Positions 1 to 11,019 of a stretch of 64,000 bases of DNA are shown one piece after another. Source of the DNA: Odobenus rosmarus divergens. Its lineage: Eukaryota > Chordata > Mammalia > Carnivora > Odobenidae. Both the position numbers and the translations under genes were made by a program. The DNA lies in contig NW_004450397.1 of NCBI RefSeq assembly GCF_000321225.1, forward strand, positions 2,412,429-2,476,428, written 5' to 3'. Within the stretch, counting starts at the first letter, position 1; every line of letters starts with the position of its first letter. A model generated the notes under the pieces. The model made no database searches, had not been told where the DNA came from, and saw nothing but the letters and a program-made list of their open reading frames with translations.

Positions 1-380
1 TAATTTGCTCCAATATACCTTCTGCCCCTCTCTCTCTTTCTTCTTCTTCTGGGATCCCAGTTATTCTAATATTGTTTCATCTTATGGTATCACTTCTGTC
101 TTCTGCCTCATTTTTCCTGGCAGTTAGAGCCTCCATTTTTTATTGCACCTCATTAACAACCTTTTTGTTTTCAACTTGATTAGATTTTAGTTCTTTTATT
201 TCTCCAGAAAGGGTTTCTCTAATATCTTCCATGTTTTTTTCAAGCCTAGCTAGTATCTTTATAATCTTCTTTCTGAACTCTAGTTCCGACATCTTACTAA
301 TGTCTGTATTGATTAGGTCCCTGGCAGCCAGTACTGCCTCTTGTTCTTTTTCTTTGAGGTGATTTTTTCAGTCTTGTCAT
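1..380 (-). pseudogene. LINE-1 ORF1 N-terminal remnant, broken
   Basis: On the minus strand an ATG at 378-380 opens a short basic leader that ends at a stop. The L1 ORF1p-like coiled-coil sequence (containing MSELEFRKK and ARLEKNMEDI) lies in another frame, so at least one frameshift separates them. Two further stops interrupt the coiled-coil frame, at 140-142 and 77-79. ORF1p is the RNA-binding chaperone of L1. This copy cannot encode it and is a molecular fossil. Confidence 0.75.
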
Positions 381-559
381 TTTGTCCAGAGGAGAATAGA
401 TGAATGAGAGAACAAAATGCTAACAGGATAAACAACGACCCCAGAAAAATATACACTAAACAAATCAGAAGAGACCTGAAACCGGGGGAAAAGAAAGGAA
501 AAGAAAAAAAAAAAAAAAAAAAAAAAACGGAAAAGAGAAAGATAAAAAAAAAAGAATAT

Positions 560-1070
560 GATCAGGCTGGTGAATAGATCAGTGCCTTACATTAGATTTT
601 GGGTGTATTTTGGTCTGTTAGAAGAAACTGCTTCCCAAAATTTTAAAGAAAGAAAAGCTTATATATGTACAAAAATAAGGGTAAATGTGATGAAGGGATG
701 GAATATGACTGTAAAGATGAAAATTATAAAAGATTTTGTAAAAGGAATTGATAAGATAAGAAGTTGGTTGAAAAAAGAAAGAAGAGAAATTTAAAAAAAG
801 GGAAAGGGAGAGACTGTGATCAGGCAGGGGACTAGAACAAAGCCATACACGAGATTTAGGGTATATTTTGATCTGTTAGAAGAAACTGTATCCCAAAATT
901 TTAAAGAGAGAACAACTTATATACATACCAAAAATAAGGTTAACTACTATGAAGGGATAGAATATGACTCTAAAAATGAAAAATAAAAAAGATTTTTAAA
1001 AAAGAGATTGATAAGATGTTGGTTGAAGAAGGGAAAAAGAAAAATTCAGAAAAAAAAAGAAAATTAAAAA
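560..1070 (-). repeat. two tandem ~258-bp monomers in the L1 5' UTR
   Basis: The segment starting GATCAGG at 560 is repeated from 818 with the same order of landmarks: a TATTTTG.TCTGTTAGAAGAA block, CCCAAAATTTTAAAG, an ATGAAGGGAT.GAATATGACT block and A-rich spacers. Spacing is 258 bp. The copies differ by scattered substitutions and A-tract length, so the duplication is old or was inherited from the source element. Confidence 0.8.
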
Positions 1071-1199
1071 AATTAACTTTGAAAGACTAAAGAATCAGGG
1101 GGAAAAAGCCATGAATTCTATGTGCTGTATTCCTCTAGCACTGGGGTTTTGCCGTTCTCATTGATGGGTAAACGTGGTTCTTGCTGATCTTCTGGGGGA

Positions 1200-1865
1200 G
1201 GGGCCTGGTGCCATGGTTCTCAAATGTCTTTGCTGGAGGCAGAATTGCCCCACCCTTGCCAGGGCAGGCTAAGTAATCTGCTCGGGTTTGCTCTCAGGAA
1301 CTTTTGTTCCCTGCAATCTTTCCACACAGCTTTGGAAGATGAGAGTGAAAATGGCGGCCTCTCCGTCTCCACCCCAGAGGAGCTAAGAACTCAGGGCCCC
1401 ACTCCTCAGTGAGCCAAGCAGTCAATCACTCCCGTCTCCCTGGTCTCCCAGTCTCTGGCAGCACTCCATGCTCATGCGGCCTGTGACCAAGCATCTCTAT
1501 CTCTGGCACCCGAACCCATGTGGAGTCTCCAAACCCAGCAGATCCCTGCGGTGCACTCCCGCACCACTCCTCCCAGGGGAGGAAGGGGAGTCTCCCCGGA
1601 TCTGCCGCTTGTTGGGTCCCTGCTGGAAGAGCAGTGGCCCGACTGTGCCGCAGATCACGGTTTATGTCAACCCCGAGGTGAGAACCCACTCCTTGGCTCT
1701 GTCTTTGCAGCCAGCTTCCCCGCTCCAGTACCTGGGAGCTCAGCTGCACTCAGGCACCCCTGGTCTTTCTGTGACCCCGAGGGTCCTGAGACCACACTGT
1801 TCTAGCGAATGTTCCACCCCCTGTTTAGCCACTGGGGCGAAGTCCCTCAGCGGAGCGGACTTCTA
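1200..1865 (-). promoter_or_regulatory. GC/CpG-rich part of the L1 5' UTR, presumed L1 promoter region
   Basis: This stretch is visibly GC- and CpG-rich (e.g. CCCCGGATCTGCCGC near 1595) in a strongly AT-rich window. It lies in the L1 leader, where the internal Pol II promoter of L1 resides. Promoter activity is inferred from the family, not shown. Confidence 0.5.
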
Positions 1866-2150
1866 AAAGTTCTGATTTTGTGTTCCGCTGCTCTATCAGT
1901 TGCCAGTAGTGGCTGACAGAGGCTCCCTCCCCCGCCAGTCTATCTTCCAGAATATCACCTCAGATTCACTTCTCCATCGGTCCTACCTTCCAGAAAGTGG
2001 TAGCTTTTCTGTTCAGAGAGTTGCTGCTATTCTTTTCTTCGATCTCCTGTTGAGTTCACAGGTGTTCAGAATGGTTTGATCCCTATCTAGCTGAATTCCT
2101 GGGACCAGATGAAATTTAGGTCTCCTACTCCTCCGCCATCTTGCTCTATT

Positions 2151-3339
2151 GAGCTTTTATATTTCTGTTACTACATTTATCATCTATGGAATTTCTGTTG
2201 GGTTCTTTTCAAATTTGCCTGTCTTTGTTTCATTGGGTTGTTTTGTGTTTTTTTTTTGAGTTTAGATATATGTTAATTTATTTTTTTAACTCTTTAATCC
2301 ATAATTTCTTTGAAGTTTGAATGGCAGTGTTATTTTTTTTCATTATCTTATTCCTCCATGTTGCCCTGAAATCTCTAATATCATCTTTTCCTCAGCCATT
2401 CAGGTATAAACTCCAAGTCAAAAACTCCACTGAAACTGCTCCTAGTTTTCATATTGTTACATCCAATGGTTATTTCTCCATTATTATCAGACTTTATTCA
2501 CTGAAAACATTCTTGAATCCTAAGAAGTGAAATCTCCATGGTCATTGCTTCTCAATCTACTATGCTGGATCCTTCTTTACCACTTGACTGCTAAATATTA
2601 AAAGTGTCAAGATTCAATCTTAAATCTTGTTTTTTTAGCAAATTTTCTCCTTATATCATTTCATACAATTCTATGACTTCTAATTTTGCCTACATTTGAT
2701 GATTTCCAAGTAAGTCCCATTCTGCTCATTATTATTAGATTCATCATTAGCTATTTTGCTTCTCAGCCTAAATATCTATAAGATGTCTTATTTTGTCTTA
2801 TTTTAACATGCTAAAAATGAAACTCTTGCTATCCCTTAATCCTAACATTTACCCATCTCTTAGCATCTTTGTTAGTGTCACCCTCTTCTCCCAAGGCAGA
2901 AGGTAGAGGATCAGTCATAGTTCACCATTGTCTTGGGGCTTTTTGTCAGTTCATTAAAAAAAAATTAAAAAAAATCTTTCAAAATTGGAATACAGTGAAA
3001 AGAAATTTAAAAAAAGAACATTTTAAAATCTTATTTGACTTAATATCTCTAACATCCAGTATAGTTTATTTTATACACTTAATGTTCAAAAATGTGATGA
3101 ATGAATGCAGAGTTCTGAACAAACGAAAGTACAAGGATTTCATTATAACATTGTATCATTGCATCTTATTTATTTCAACGTTATTGGCCTTCCAAGTTCT
3201 GTGAATATTAAACCACAAGCCATAAATATAAAGTGAAACTTATTTAATTATCAGGATAGATTAACTGCTCCTTAGAAAGCTTCTATAGAATCATAGTGTC
3301 CTGTCACTTTGGAGCACTGGAAAATTATAAAATTTCAAT
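2151..3339. other. AT-rich intron, no firm feature
   Basis: No exon, young SINE or clear old repeat could be recognised. Short frames here (e.g. 2321-2530, 2869-3204) have no domain and biased, AT-rich composition. Confidence 0.5.
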
Positions 3340-3500
3340 TATACTCTTGGATCCTGGTTTTGCCATTCACAAGATATATAATCTTTAGCAATCATTCAGT
3401 TATTTTGTGAAAATTAATGATAAAAAGAACAGTGAGTATTAGATAATATGTGTAATGTATTTAACCTAGTGCCTGGAAACTAGAAAACGCTATCACTACC
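3340..3500 (+). repeat. MIR-like SINE relic
   Basis: Degraded order of MIR landmarks: CCTGGTTTTGCCATTCAC, an AGCAATCATTCAGTTA region, then GTGCCTGGAAACTAG. Old mammalian MIR; the divergence makes the edges approximate. Confidence 0.5.
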
Positions 3501-3552
3501 ACTCCCATTCCTACCACTCCCTCCCCACTCCTCCTCCCCAGTGCTGCTGTGG

Positions 3553-3725
3553 CTCCTTCTCCTTCTCCTCCTCCTCCTTTTTCTTTTTCTTCTCCTTCTC
3601 TTTCTCCTTCTTCTTCTTCTCTTCTCCTTCTCCTTCTCCTCCTCCTCCTTTTTCTTTTTCTTCTCCTTCTCTTTCTCCTTCTTCTTCTTCTCTTCTCCTT
3701 CTCCTTCTCCTCCTCCTTCTTCTTC
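3553..3725 (+). repeat. pure pyrimidine tract made of a 71-bp tandem repeat
   Basis: All 173 bases are C or T. The unit at 3553-3623 is repeated exactly at 3624-3694 and then for 22 bases from 3695. The open frames on both strands here (Leu/Phe-rich on +, Arg/Glu/Lys-rich on -) are products of the repeat and not genes. Confidence 0.95.
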
Positions 3726-4021
3726 ATGAAGCTAATGTTCCTTTTAGCATTTGCATTCAAATAAGTAGAAGTAAATAAAAGAATACACAAACACAAATAT
3801 GTAAGATGAATTTCTTATATCCCATAATTTAGTTGTATGTAACATAATATCAATGTTATAAACATAAATCTGCAATACATATTTTGCACTTTAACAGAGA
3901 TAAGAAAATGGAATTCTGAAACTATTCCAAATAAGAAACTATGCACTGTACTAAACTTGAGGTGAATATTACTAAAAAAAAAAAAAATTGGATATAAGTC
4001 TCAATAGATTTTTTTTATATC
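3726..4021. other. AT-rich intron, no feature seen
   Basis: Ordinary AT-rich sequence between the pyrimidine tract and the first SINE; nothing recognised. Confidence 0.5.
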
Positions 4022-4036
4022 AAAACATACCATTTA

Positions 4037-4230
4037 GGGGTGCCTGGGTGGCTCAGTCAGTTAAGCATCTGTTTCAACTCAGGTCATGATCTCTGGGTCC
4101 TGGGATTGAGCCCCACAGTTGGGTTCCCTGCTCAGTAGGGAGTCTACTTCTCTCTCTTTCTCCCTCTGCTCCTCCCCACTGCTTGTTCTCCCTCTCTCTC
4201 TCTCAAATAAATAAATAAAATCTTTTTAAA
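4037..4230 (+). mobile_element. CAN SINE (tRNA-Lys-derived)
   Basis: Head GGGGTGCCTGGGTGGCTCAG with tRNA-like A and B boxes, CT-rich middle, AAATAAATAAAATC tail. Imperfect target-site copies at about 4022-4036 and 4231-4245, both ending CCATTTA. Confidence 0.95.
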
Positions 4231-4246
4231 AAACCAAACCATTTAG

Positions 4247-5389
4247 TAATTAGGTAGTTAAGAGTTTTAAATTTGATCTGATATAGATTAATTGCTTTTC
4301 CTTAAGTTGCCAGTATGTGGACATAAGTGCATTAATTCACATTATCTTTTCTTTAAATCAGGAAATAAACTAATACCTGCATTGCCTATTTAAAAATATA
4401 TATATACCCTCAATCCATTTTAGCAAAAGAAGCTCAATTTCTTATTTTCTGATTTTTGTTATCCAAGCTCAAACAAAAAGTACTTTGTATCAGTCTCTGG
4501 CCATTTTATATAAAGAAATACAAACAACATTTAGGTCATGCAGCCATTGATCCTCTGAAGGACAAATGATGTCAGCAGTACTTATATGCCAAAAAAATTT
4601 CAATTTTGTTTACTTCTTTAGCAATCCAACTTGATGTCAATTACCATTTAGCTGGGCCAATAATATTGATATTTGATGTCAGTTCTTATTCATTACTGCA
4701 CCTAGATGATGCATAAGTCAAAACTTTTAGATGTGTGGTAAAAAACACTAAAGCACATTCTCTCTACCTGGGCAAATTGGAAACAACAGCAGAATAGAAA
4801 ATTAAGGGACACGTAGCATGCCATTTTTATTTTATATGATATTTGAATTATTTCCCTGCTCCTAATATTCAAAAATTAACTTAATATTTTTAAACTAATC
4901 TAATGCTATATGATATTCTTAAACTAAATCTTAACACTTTGCAAAGAAAATAAGTTCTGATAGAAAAATATGACACTTAAAAATAAAAGGGAAAAAAGGA
5001 GTTGTATAAGCAGACATTCAAAAATTTATTGGAAAATTATTTTCTAAATGTAATGAATTTATAGAGGTTTTCTCCCTGTGTTTCTGCTTTGTTCTGTTCT
5101 CAGAAATTTAACACAGTAAATGACAAAGAAATAGTACATTTAATATTATATCACTCTGCCCTCAAAGTTTAACCTTCAATAACTTCTACAGTTGAATAGT
5201 GATGATTTCATGCATTTGTAATTTTCTTGATAGTTCCATGAAAATTAGAAGCATTGTTATGTCATACTTCTTAATACTTCCTCTTTGACTATAAAACTAA
5301 TAATTTGTTTTTCAATGTATACATCCTTTGGACGGCTTAAAAATTTGGGACATATATGAAAAATTCAGTAATGAAATTTCTATGTAACA
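4247..5389. other. AT-rich intron, no feature seen
   Basis: No exon, SINE or clear old repeat recognised. Confidence 0.5.
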
Positions 5390-5950
5390 ACTCTGCTGAG
5401 CACCTCCTATGTCCTGGGCACTGCTCTAAATATTGAGTGTTCAGCAATGAACGATGTCAAGTCCTATTCTTATGGACTTTATATTCTGGTAAATACCAAA
5501 AACAATAAACAAGTAAACAATAGTCTCAAGAATAATATGTGTTATCTAACCATAATCAATTAGGGTAAAAAGAGTAATGAGGTGGGGGTTGGGTTTTATA
5601 ATGGAATGGGTCAGGGAGGACTCTGTGAGAATGTCATTTAAGAAAACCATGCAATGAGGGGCGCCTGGGTGGCTCCATCTGTTACGCATCTGCCTTCAGC
5701 TCAGGTCCTGATCCCAGGGTCCTAGCACGGAGCCCCATGTGGGGCTCCCTGCTCAGGGGGGAGCCTGCTTCTCCCTTGCCCTCTGCCCCTCCCCCCACCT
5801 GTGCACGCGCTCTTCTCAAATAAATAAAATCTTAAAAAAAAAAAAAGAAAAGAAAACCTTGAAATGATCTTAAAGAAGAGAACTCAAGTAGAGGCCACAA
5901 CAAAGTCTAAGTTCCTGAGGTGGTAGTCGTGTGCAACAGTGGAGTAACAG
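5390..5950 (+). repeat. LINE-2 (L2) 3' end, split by a SINE
   Basis: GAGCACCTCCTATGTCCTGG, GGCACTGCTCTAAATATTGA and CAATAAACAAGTAAACAA are classic L2 landmarks in order. The match resumes after the SINE with GAGGCCACAACAAAGTC... and the GTTCCTGAGG block. The SINE at 5658-5849 interrupts it. Confidence 0.75.
5658..5849 (+). mobile_element. CAN SINE inserted in L2
   Basis: Head GGGGCGCCTGGGTGGCTC and AAATAAATAAAATCTT tail. Target copies AAGAAAACCATGCAATGA (5640-5657) and AAGAAAACCTTGAAATGA (5850-5867) differ at two positions. Confidence 0.95.
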
Positions 5951-6420
5951 GATACATGGACTGGACTAGGATTAGATGAAGTAGGTGGAATACTTTGCAT
6001 CTAATAGATAACTGTTAACTTAGATTGTTGTCTTTGATTAACTGTGGGATGGTTGAGGCCATTTAGGATTCCAGAATGTTTATTTATACAAAAATACCCC
6101 AGCGATGATGTGTAATACAATTTTTAGCTGAGTAATACCTTAATTTTTTTTTTTTTTTACCCCATATTACTTGGCACAATTCTTGATGGAGAAGTTAATC
6201 AGTAAATATTCTTTGATTAAGAAATATCAAAAACTCCTGCAAGTCAGAACTCAAGAGGCATTTAAGAGGACACAGGACAGATTTTGCTGTGACATTATTA
6301 ATTTTACTTTATACTATCAATCTTAAAATATTTTAAATTTAATACACCTTTCAGACTTTCCAGGTTTGTTTTGAGCATATGGCTGCCAAAAATAGTTCAA
6401 AATGTATTTAGTACTTTTAA

Positions 6421-6617
6421 TTTTATTTAAAAAAATTTTAAAGATTTTATTTATTTGAAGGAGTTAGCATGAGTGGGGGGTAGAAGGGAGGAGCAGAGGG
6501 AGAGGGAGAAACAGACTCCCTGCTGAGCAGGGAGCCCCCCTGCAGGGCTCAATCTGGGACTCAGGGATCATGACCTGAGCCAAAGGCAGATGCTTAACTG
6601 AACCACCCAGGTGCCCC
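6421..6617 (-). mobile_element. CAN SINE, minus orientation
   Basis: On + it reads AAAGATTTTATTTATTTG ... CCACCCAGGTGCCCC, the reverse complement of the family. Target copies TATTTAGTACTTTTAA (6405-6420) and TATTTACTACTTTTAT (from 6618). Confidence 0.95.
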
Positions 6618-6634
6618 TATTTACTACTTTTATA

Positions 6635-7443
6635 AGAAATGTTGTCACTTCTTAGAACATACAGTCATTTAGGCAAGTGGTCTTCCAATACAAAGAAGTC
6701 TCATTTAAATAGTTTTTACAGTACAAAATTATTTTAAAGAATATCAACATATTGATATAAAATTATACATTTCTTTCTAGTCATGATTAGTTGTAGTCAG
6801 TCTAAGCTTGCCTGTGATTTAAAAATTTTGAAAAATTACATGTATGATAAACAGCATGAGTTTTCTAGAGATTGTTTTACATATAGGAATAATGTCTAAT
6901 GCATCATATATTATCCCCGAATCACATAATTAGAGCAAAAAGAATTGTCACACCAATTTACTCATAAGCCTAATTATAAGAACACTTGATTATTCCCTTT
7001 AATGTAATTTTCCCCACTTAATTTTGTGTTCGTCGGTGAATGTGACCCCGTGAATCCATACTTCAATAAGTGACTACTAGTTAACATACAAAACTATAGG
7101 CAGAGCAGGAGAATCTGTCCTTCTTCTTCAGAAGATTTAATTTGTATATCCAGAGTGGCTTTGCCGGTAAAACATTTTAAAGGTTCCATCCCCCAGCAGA
7201 TGGTCTGGAATTCCCTGTGGCGGACTACAGTGGTCTTGGGCCCAGCAGGTCAGTCGCTACCATGTCCTGCCTTTCATCCCATCCCATTATTTCAACAGCT
7301 ATATCAAAAAACTCAACAGTTTTCTAACTAAAGGAATTTAAGCTCCTCTCTTTAAATTGCACTCAGAACCTAAATTTATTGCATTTTCCCTAAAATATTG
7401 AAGTTTGCATACTAATTTTTTTAAGAATTTGCAAATATCCCAA
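6635..7443. other. AT-rich intron, no feature seen
   Basis: A slightly GC-richer patch near 7170-7270 (GGTCTGGAATTCCCTGTGGC) has no open frame or repeat that I recognise. Confidence 0.45.
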
Positions 7444-7630
7444 GGGGAGCCTGGGTGGCTCAGTTGTTAAGCATCTGCCTTCGGCTCAGGTCATGATCCC
7501 AGGGTCCTGGGGATCCCTGCTCAGCAGGGAGCCTGCTTCTCCCTCTCCCTCTGCCATCCTCCCTGCTTGTGCTCTCTCTCTCGCTAGCTCTCTCTGTGTG
7601 TCAAATAAATAAATAAAATATTTAAAAAAA
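7444..7630 (+). mobile_element. CAN SINE (first of a close pair)
   Basis: GGGGAGCCTGGGTGGCTCAG head, AAATAAATAAATAAAATATT tail. It lacks about 20 bases of the usual middle after GGGTCCTGGGGATCC. A second SINE follows after 19 bases. Confidence 0.9.
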
Positions 7631-7649
7631 GAAAGAAATTGTTGGTTTT

Positions 7650-7823
7650 GGGACATCTGGGTGGCTCAGTTGTTTAAGCCTCTGCCTTCTGCTCAGGTCA
7701 TGATCCCGGGGTCCTGGGATTGAGCCCTGCGTCGGGCTCCTTGCTCAGCGGGGAGCCTGCTTCTCCCTCTGCCTGCCACTCCCCCTGCTTGTGTTCTCTC
7801 TCTCTCTCTGACAAAATCTTTGA

Positions 7824-7875
<52 letters not shown>

Positions 7876-7880
7876 AAAAG
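7650..7880 (+). mobile_element. CAN SINE with expanded (GAAA)n tail
   Basis: Head GGGACATCTGGGTGGCTCAG. Its tail has become a GAAA microsatellite (7822-7877). Related target copies AAAGAAATTGTTGGTTTT (about 7632-7649) and AAAGAAATGATTGATTTT (7881-7898). Confidence 0.9.
7822..7877 (+). repeat. (GAAA)14 microsatellite
   Basis: Fourteen uninterrupted GAAA units grown from the A-rich tail of the SINE. Confidence 0.97.
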
Positions 7881-8282
7881 AAAGAAATGATTGATTTTAA
7901 GTGTACATACGTAACTACAAATTTTATAAAAGAAACCAAGTCATTAAATAATGGATTGCTTTCTGATTATGTTATGTTTTGCATAACTAAAAATGGTAAA
8001 AATAGACTGTGCCTTTTGGGGATTGTAATTTTCTTTCTCCAAAGAGTATTGTATAGATACAATTTTAATTCTTTAGGGAAATACGATTATTTTTCTAGAA
8101 AACAGAAACACAGTGTAGTAAAGCAGTAGTTCTTAAAAAGGCTATGAGTTTTAGTTAAATATATATGATTCTACCCTCTAATCTGTTTCTATGAATCAAG
8201 CTATAGTTTAGGAGCTATTTTATCCAATCACTTCAATATAGCAGTAAGCAAATATAGCCTATCATCATAAACATGAACTTTA

Positions 8283-8488
8283 TTTTTTTTAAGATTTTAT
8301 TTATTTATTTGACAGAGAGGAGCGAGTGAGAGACAGAGAACACAAGTTGGGGAGAAGGGTGGAGGGAGAGGGAGAAGCAGAGTCCCCACGGAGCAGGGAG
8401 CCTGCCATGGGGCTCCATCCCAGCACCCCGGGATCACAACCTGAGCCGAAGGCAGACACTTAACAGACTGAGCCACCCAGGCGCCCCC
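8283..8488 (-). mobile_element. CAN SINE, minus orientation
   Basis: AAGATTTTATTTATTTATTT at left, GAGCCACCCAGGCGCCCCC at right. Perfect target copies AACATGAACTTTA at 8270-8282 and 8489-8501. Confidence 0.95.
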
Positions 8489-8501
8489 AACATGAACTTT
8501 A

Positions 8502-10654
8502 ATAATGTAAATATTATGGTAACACAAACCTATCCATAAATTATCGTTTTTTATGTATATAGTGGAACTACCCTGAATTTATGTGACTGTACTTATGTAC
8601 ACGTTAAGAGAAAATAAATTCATCACAGGTTTTCCTGACAGTGTTATTGCAGTGAACACTGTATTAATCAGTAATAATTGGCCACTTTAAAAGAGACTTC
8701 TGCCAAATAGAGTAACAACTTGGGTTGTTTCACAGTAGATAAAACAGATTTAACAGAATTTGTGTGGTCTACATGTAATATCATCAGCAGTTATTAAAAG
8801 GCAGAAGGGCAAAGAGAAAAAAGATTGTTACTAAGAACAGTATTAACATGTTGCTGCCATTTTTGCTAGATGATTTGCTTTATTTCACAATAAAGTGTTA
8901 AAAAATGCATACTTTTAAAAAGCTACATCTAAGTACTTATGAAATGATTATTTTGAAATTAGTAGAAATATGAAGTTGTACCTTGTTCATAGTAAGTAAG
9001 TCATAACTGACTTAGGTGAAATAAAAAAAAATTATCTTTTTTCAACAAGGAAAGAAACAGATTTGACTGGAAATTTTACAGGCTGAACCCAAGTCAGCTG
9101 CTAATGTGGACATCTGGGTCCCAAGCCCCTCTCTGACCTCTAGTCACTGCAGCAGAAGACTAGAGCTTCTGTAATTTTCATTCCCTGCCCTGCCCCCTTC
9201 ATTACTCTGGGAATATAGAAGAACTGACTTTCTTCCTTGATAAAGGACAACAGATTAATGAATTTAAGTGCCTGCATCATTAAAATTGTCATCCTTGCAT
9301 ACTATTTCAAATGCAATTTCAACTGTGGCTAGCTTTTACTCTTCAGGGGGTCTTGTCATCTCCAGTGTCTCTTGTAAATTAATGCAAAAACTGCTCCAGC
9401 AGTATCACATGCTGTTTATTTCAAACTCCAAGTAGATTGTTCTGTTTCTTGATTTGGTAAATGGAAAGACCAGAGTGGCAGTGTGCTAAGTTACAGGTTA
9501 GCAAACAGAACATTGGTCCAAACAAGAGGTCAAAAGCTTTGGGGAAAAAAAAGCACAGTATGTATTTTCAAGTGTTTTAAACTAGAGATTCACCTGTATT
9601 TATTTTGTTCTCAAGTATAAATGTTTCAAAAATATAAAGCTACCAGACAATATATTTCATTTCACTTAGGAGGTTTATGAATTAGTTTGAACAACAGGAC
9701 TCATAGCTTAGTAAGGCCTATGATCATGTAGTCCCCACATCTCCTGTCCTCTCCCCCCCTCACCACATTCCATCACCTGGCACAACGGCATTCTAACAGC
9801 GAATGCTTGTCTGTTAAGTATCTAATGAATGACTAATAATTTTATCAGACTCCTTTAAAAAAGGAAATTTCATTATTTTAAAAAATGATGTACAAATGTC
9901 TTTGTTTAGCTCATCATACAAAAGAAAGTAGACTAGTGGAGAGACAGAGATGTATTATTCTAGGAAAAGGATGGGTTAGAGCAGCTTGATTAAATGGATC
10001 AAAAAGGTAGAAGTTTAGCAGTTGAGAAATTGGTTTTTAAAAGAATTTGAATGTCCTTTAATTCTCAAATTGGGTTACACATCATTGTGGCTTGTTTTAA
10101 AAAGTAGGATTATCAGTGTAGGTTTCATTCAAATGTAGGTAAATATGGCATACATGCTTTATTTAAAGGTGGTTGTTTAGAAGAAAATAAGTTGATGTGC
10201 AGAGGCAAAGATCTTTCAAGTTATAATCACTTCAGGAAAATATATGCTCTCTATGTATATGAATTACTTAGTTGGGTGATCACATTAATTCTGTAAATGT
10301 GCCATATTATAATTGCTTAAAGATTGGGGGGAAGTCTCTTGGCATGTTTTAGTTAAATCTTCTATTTCCCAGTTTAATGGAAAAAGTAACAAGAAAAATT
10401 TTAAAACTCTAAGCTCTACTGAGGCTTTTCATTGTCTGGTCACAATCACTAATGGCCATATCACCCTTCCTCTCCCCCGGCATCTCTTATTTTCCCTCTT
10501 AACTTCTAATACCAAAGTCACCCCAAAATCAAACAATAATGTACATCAAAATTAAATTAAAATGCTGTGAATAAAGACCTTTTATCTGATTTACATATGA
10601 ATTTATTTCTGACTTTCTTCTAGTTTTTCTAGTGGATTTGAACTCAATTGGATT
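8502..10654. other. AT-rich intron, no firm feature
   Basis: No exon or young repeat. The stretch around 9060-9240 and the pyrimidine-rich patch near 9750 are less AT-rich but carry no recognisable gene or repeat. The 80-codon frame at 10313-10555 has no domain and looks like chance. Confidence 0.5.
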
Positions 10655-10770
10655 GAGTTTCAGATCCCAGCTACCACTTACCAGGTATGTGAATTAGAAG
10701 TAGCCTCAATTTTCTCATGTATAAAATGGCAATATTACCATGTACCTCATAAATTCATCAAGTTAATCAG
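10655..10770 (+). repeat. MIR relic
   Basis: CAGATCCCAGCTACCACTTA, then CAATTTTCTCATGTATAAAA TGG, then TACCTCATAAATTC: core MIR landmarks in the right order. Confidence 0.65.
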
Positions 10771-11019
10771 TTGGATGCTGGATATTTTTGTATTCCTATA
10801 AATATTCTTGAGCTTCATTCTGGGATGCTTTTATGTTACTTAGAGACTGGCTCTTTCAGGTCTGCTTTCAAGAGTTGTCAGGTGGAACTGAAGACATGCC
10901 AATCTAGAACTAATTATGTCCCCATTACTGAAGCAAGACCCTTCTTTGTGCTCTAATCTACCCAGCACCCCGGAATCTTGAAATGTTTCAATCTGGCTGC
11001 TGAGAAAGGCACAATTCCC

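Larger units (their letters stand above)
1..2150 (-). mobile_element. carnivore LINE-1, 5' UTR plus start of ORF1 (continues off left edge)
   Basis: Read on the minus strand, the element begins near 2150 with GCAAGATGGCGGAGGAGTAG, the typical start of carnivore L1 5' UTRs. A GC- and CpG-rich leader runs to about 1130, then A-rich tandem monomers (560-1070), then an ORF1 remnant from the ATG at 380-378 to position 1. With an intact 5' end it may be a full-length insertion, but ORF2 and the 3' end lie outside the window. The 3' target-site copy therefore cannot be seen. Confidence 0.85.

Noticed and set aside
1426..1805. 107-codon minus frame and 95-codon plus frame in the L1 leader
   Set aside because: These overlap the antisense frame noted as a finding. 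GC-rich L1 leader sequence gives chance frames in several phases, and they have no recognisable domain.
3461..3796. Arg/Glu/Lys-rich and Leu/Phe-rich open frames on the two strands
   Set aside because: They are translations of the 71-bp pyrimidine tandem repeat; composition, not coding.
8297..8527. Frames containing GGAWVAQSVKCLPSAQV-like peptides (also near 15601, 29099, 38293, 54047 and 59928)
   Set aside because: These are conceptual translations of the SINE head repeated across the window and do not form a protein family.
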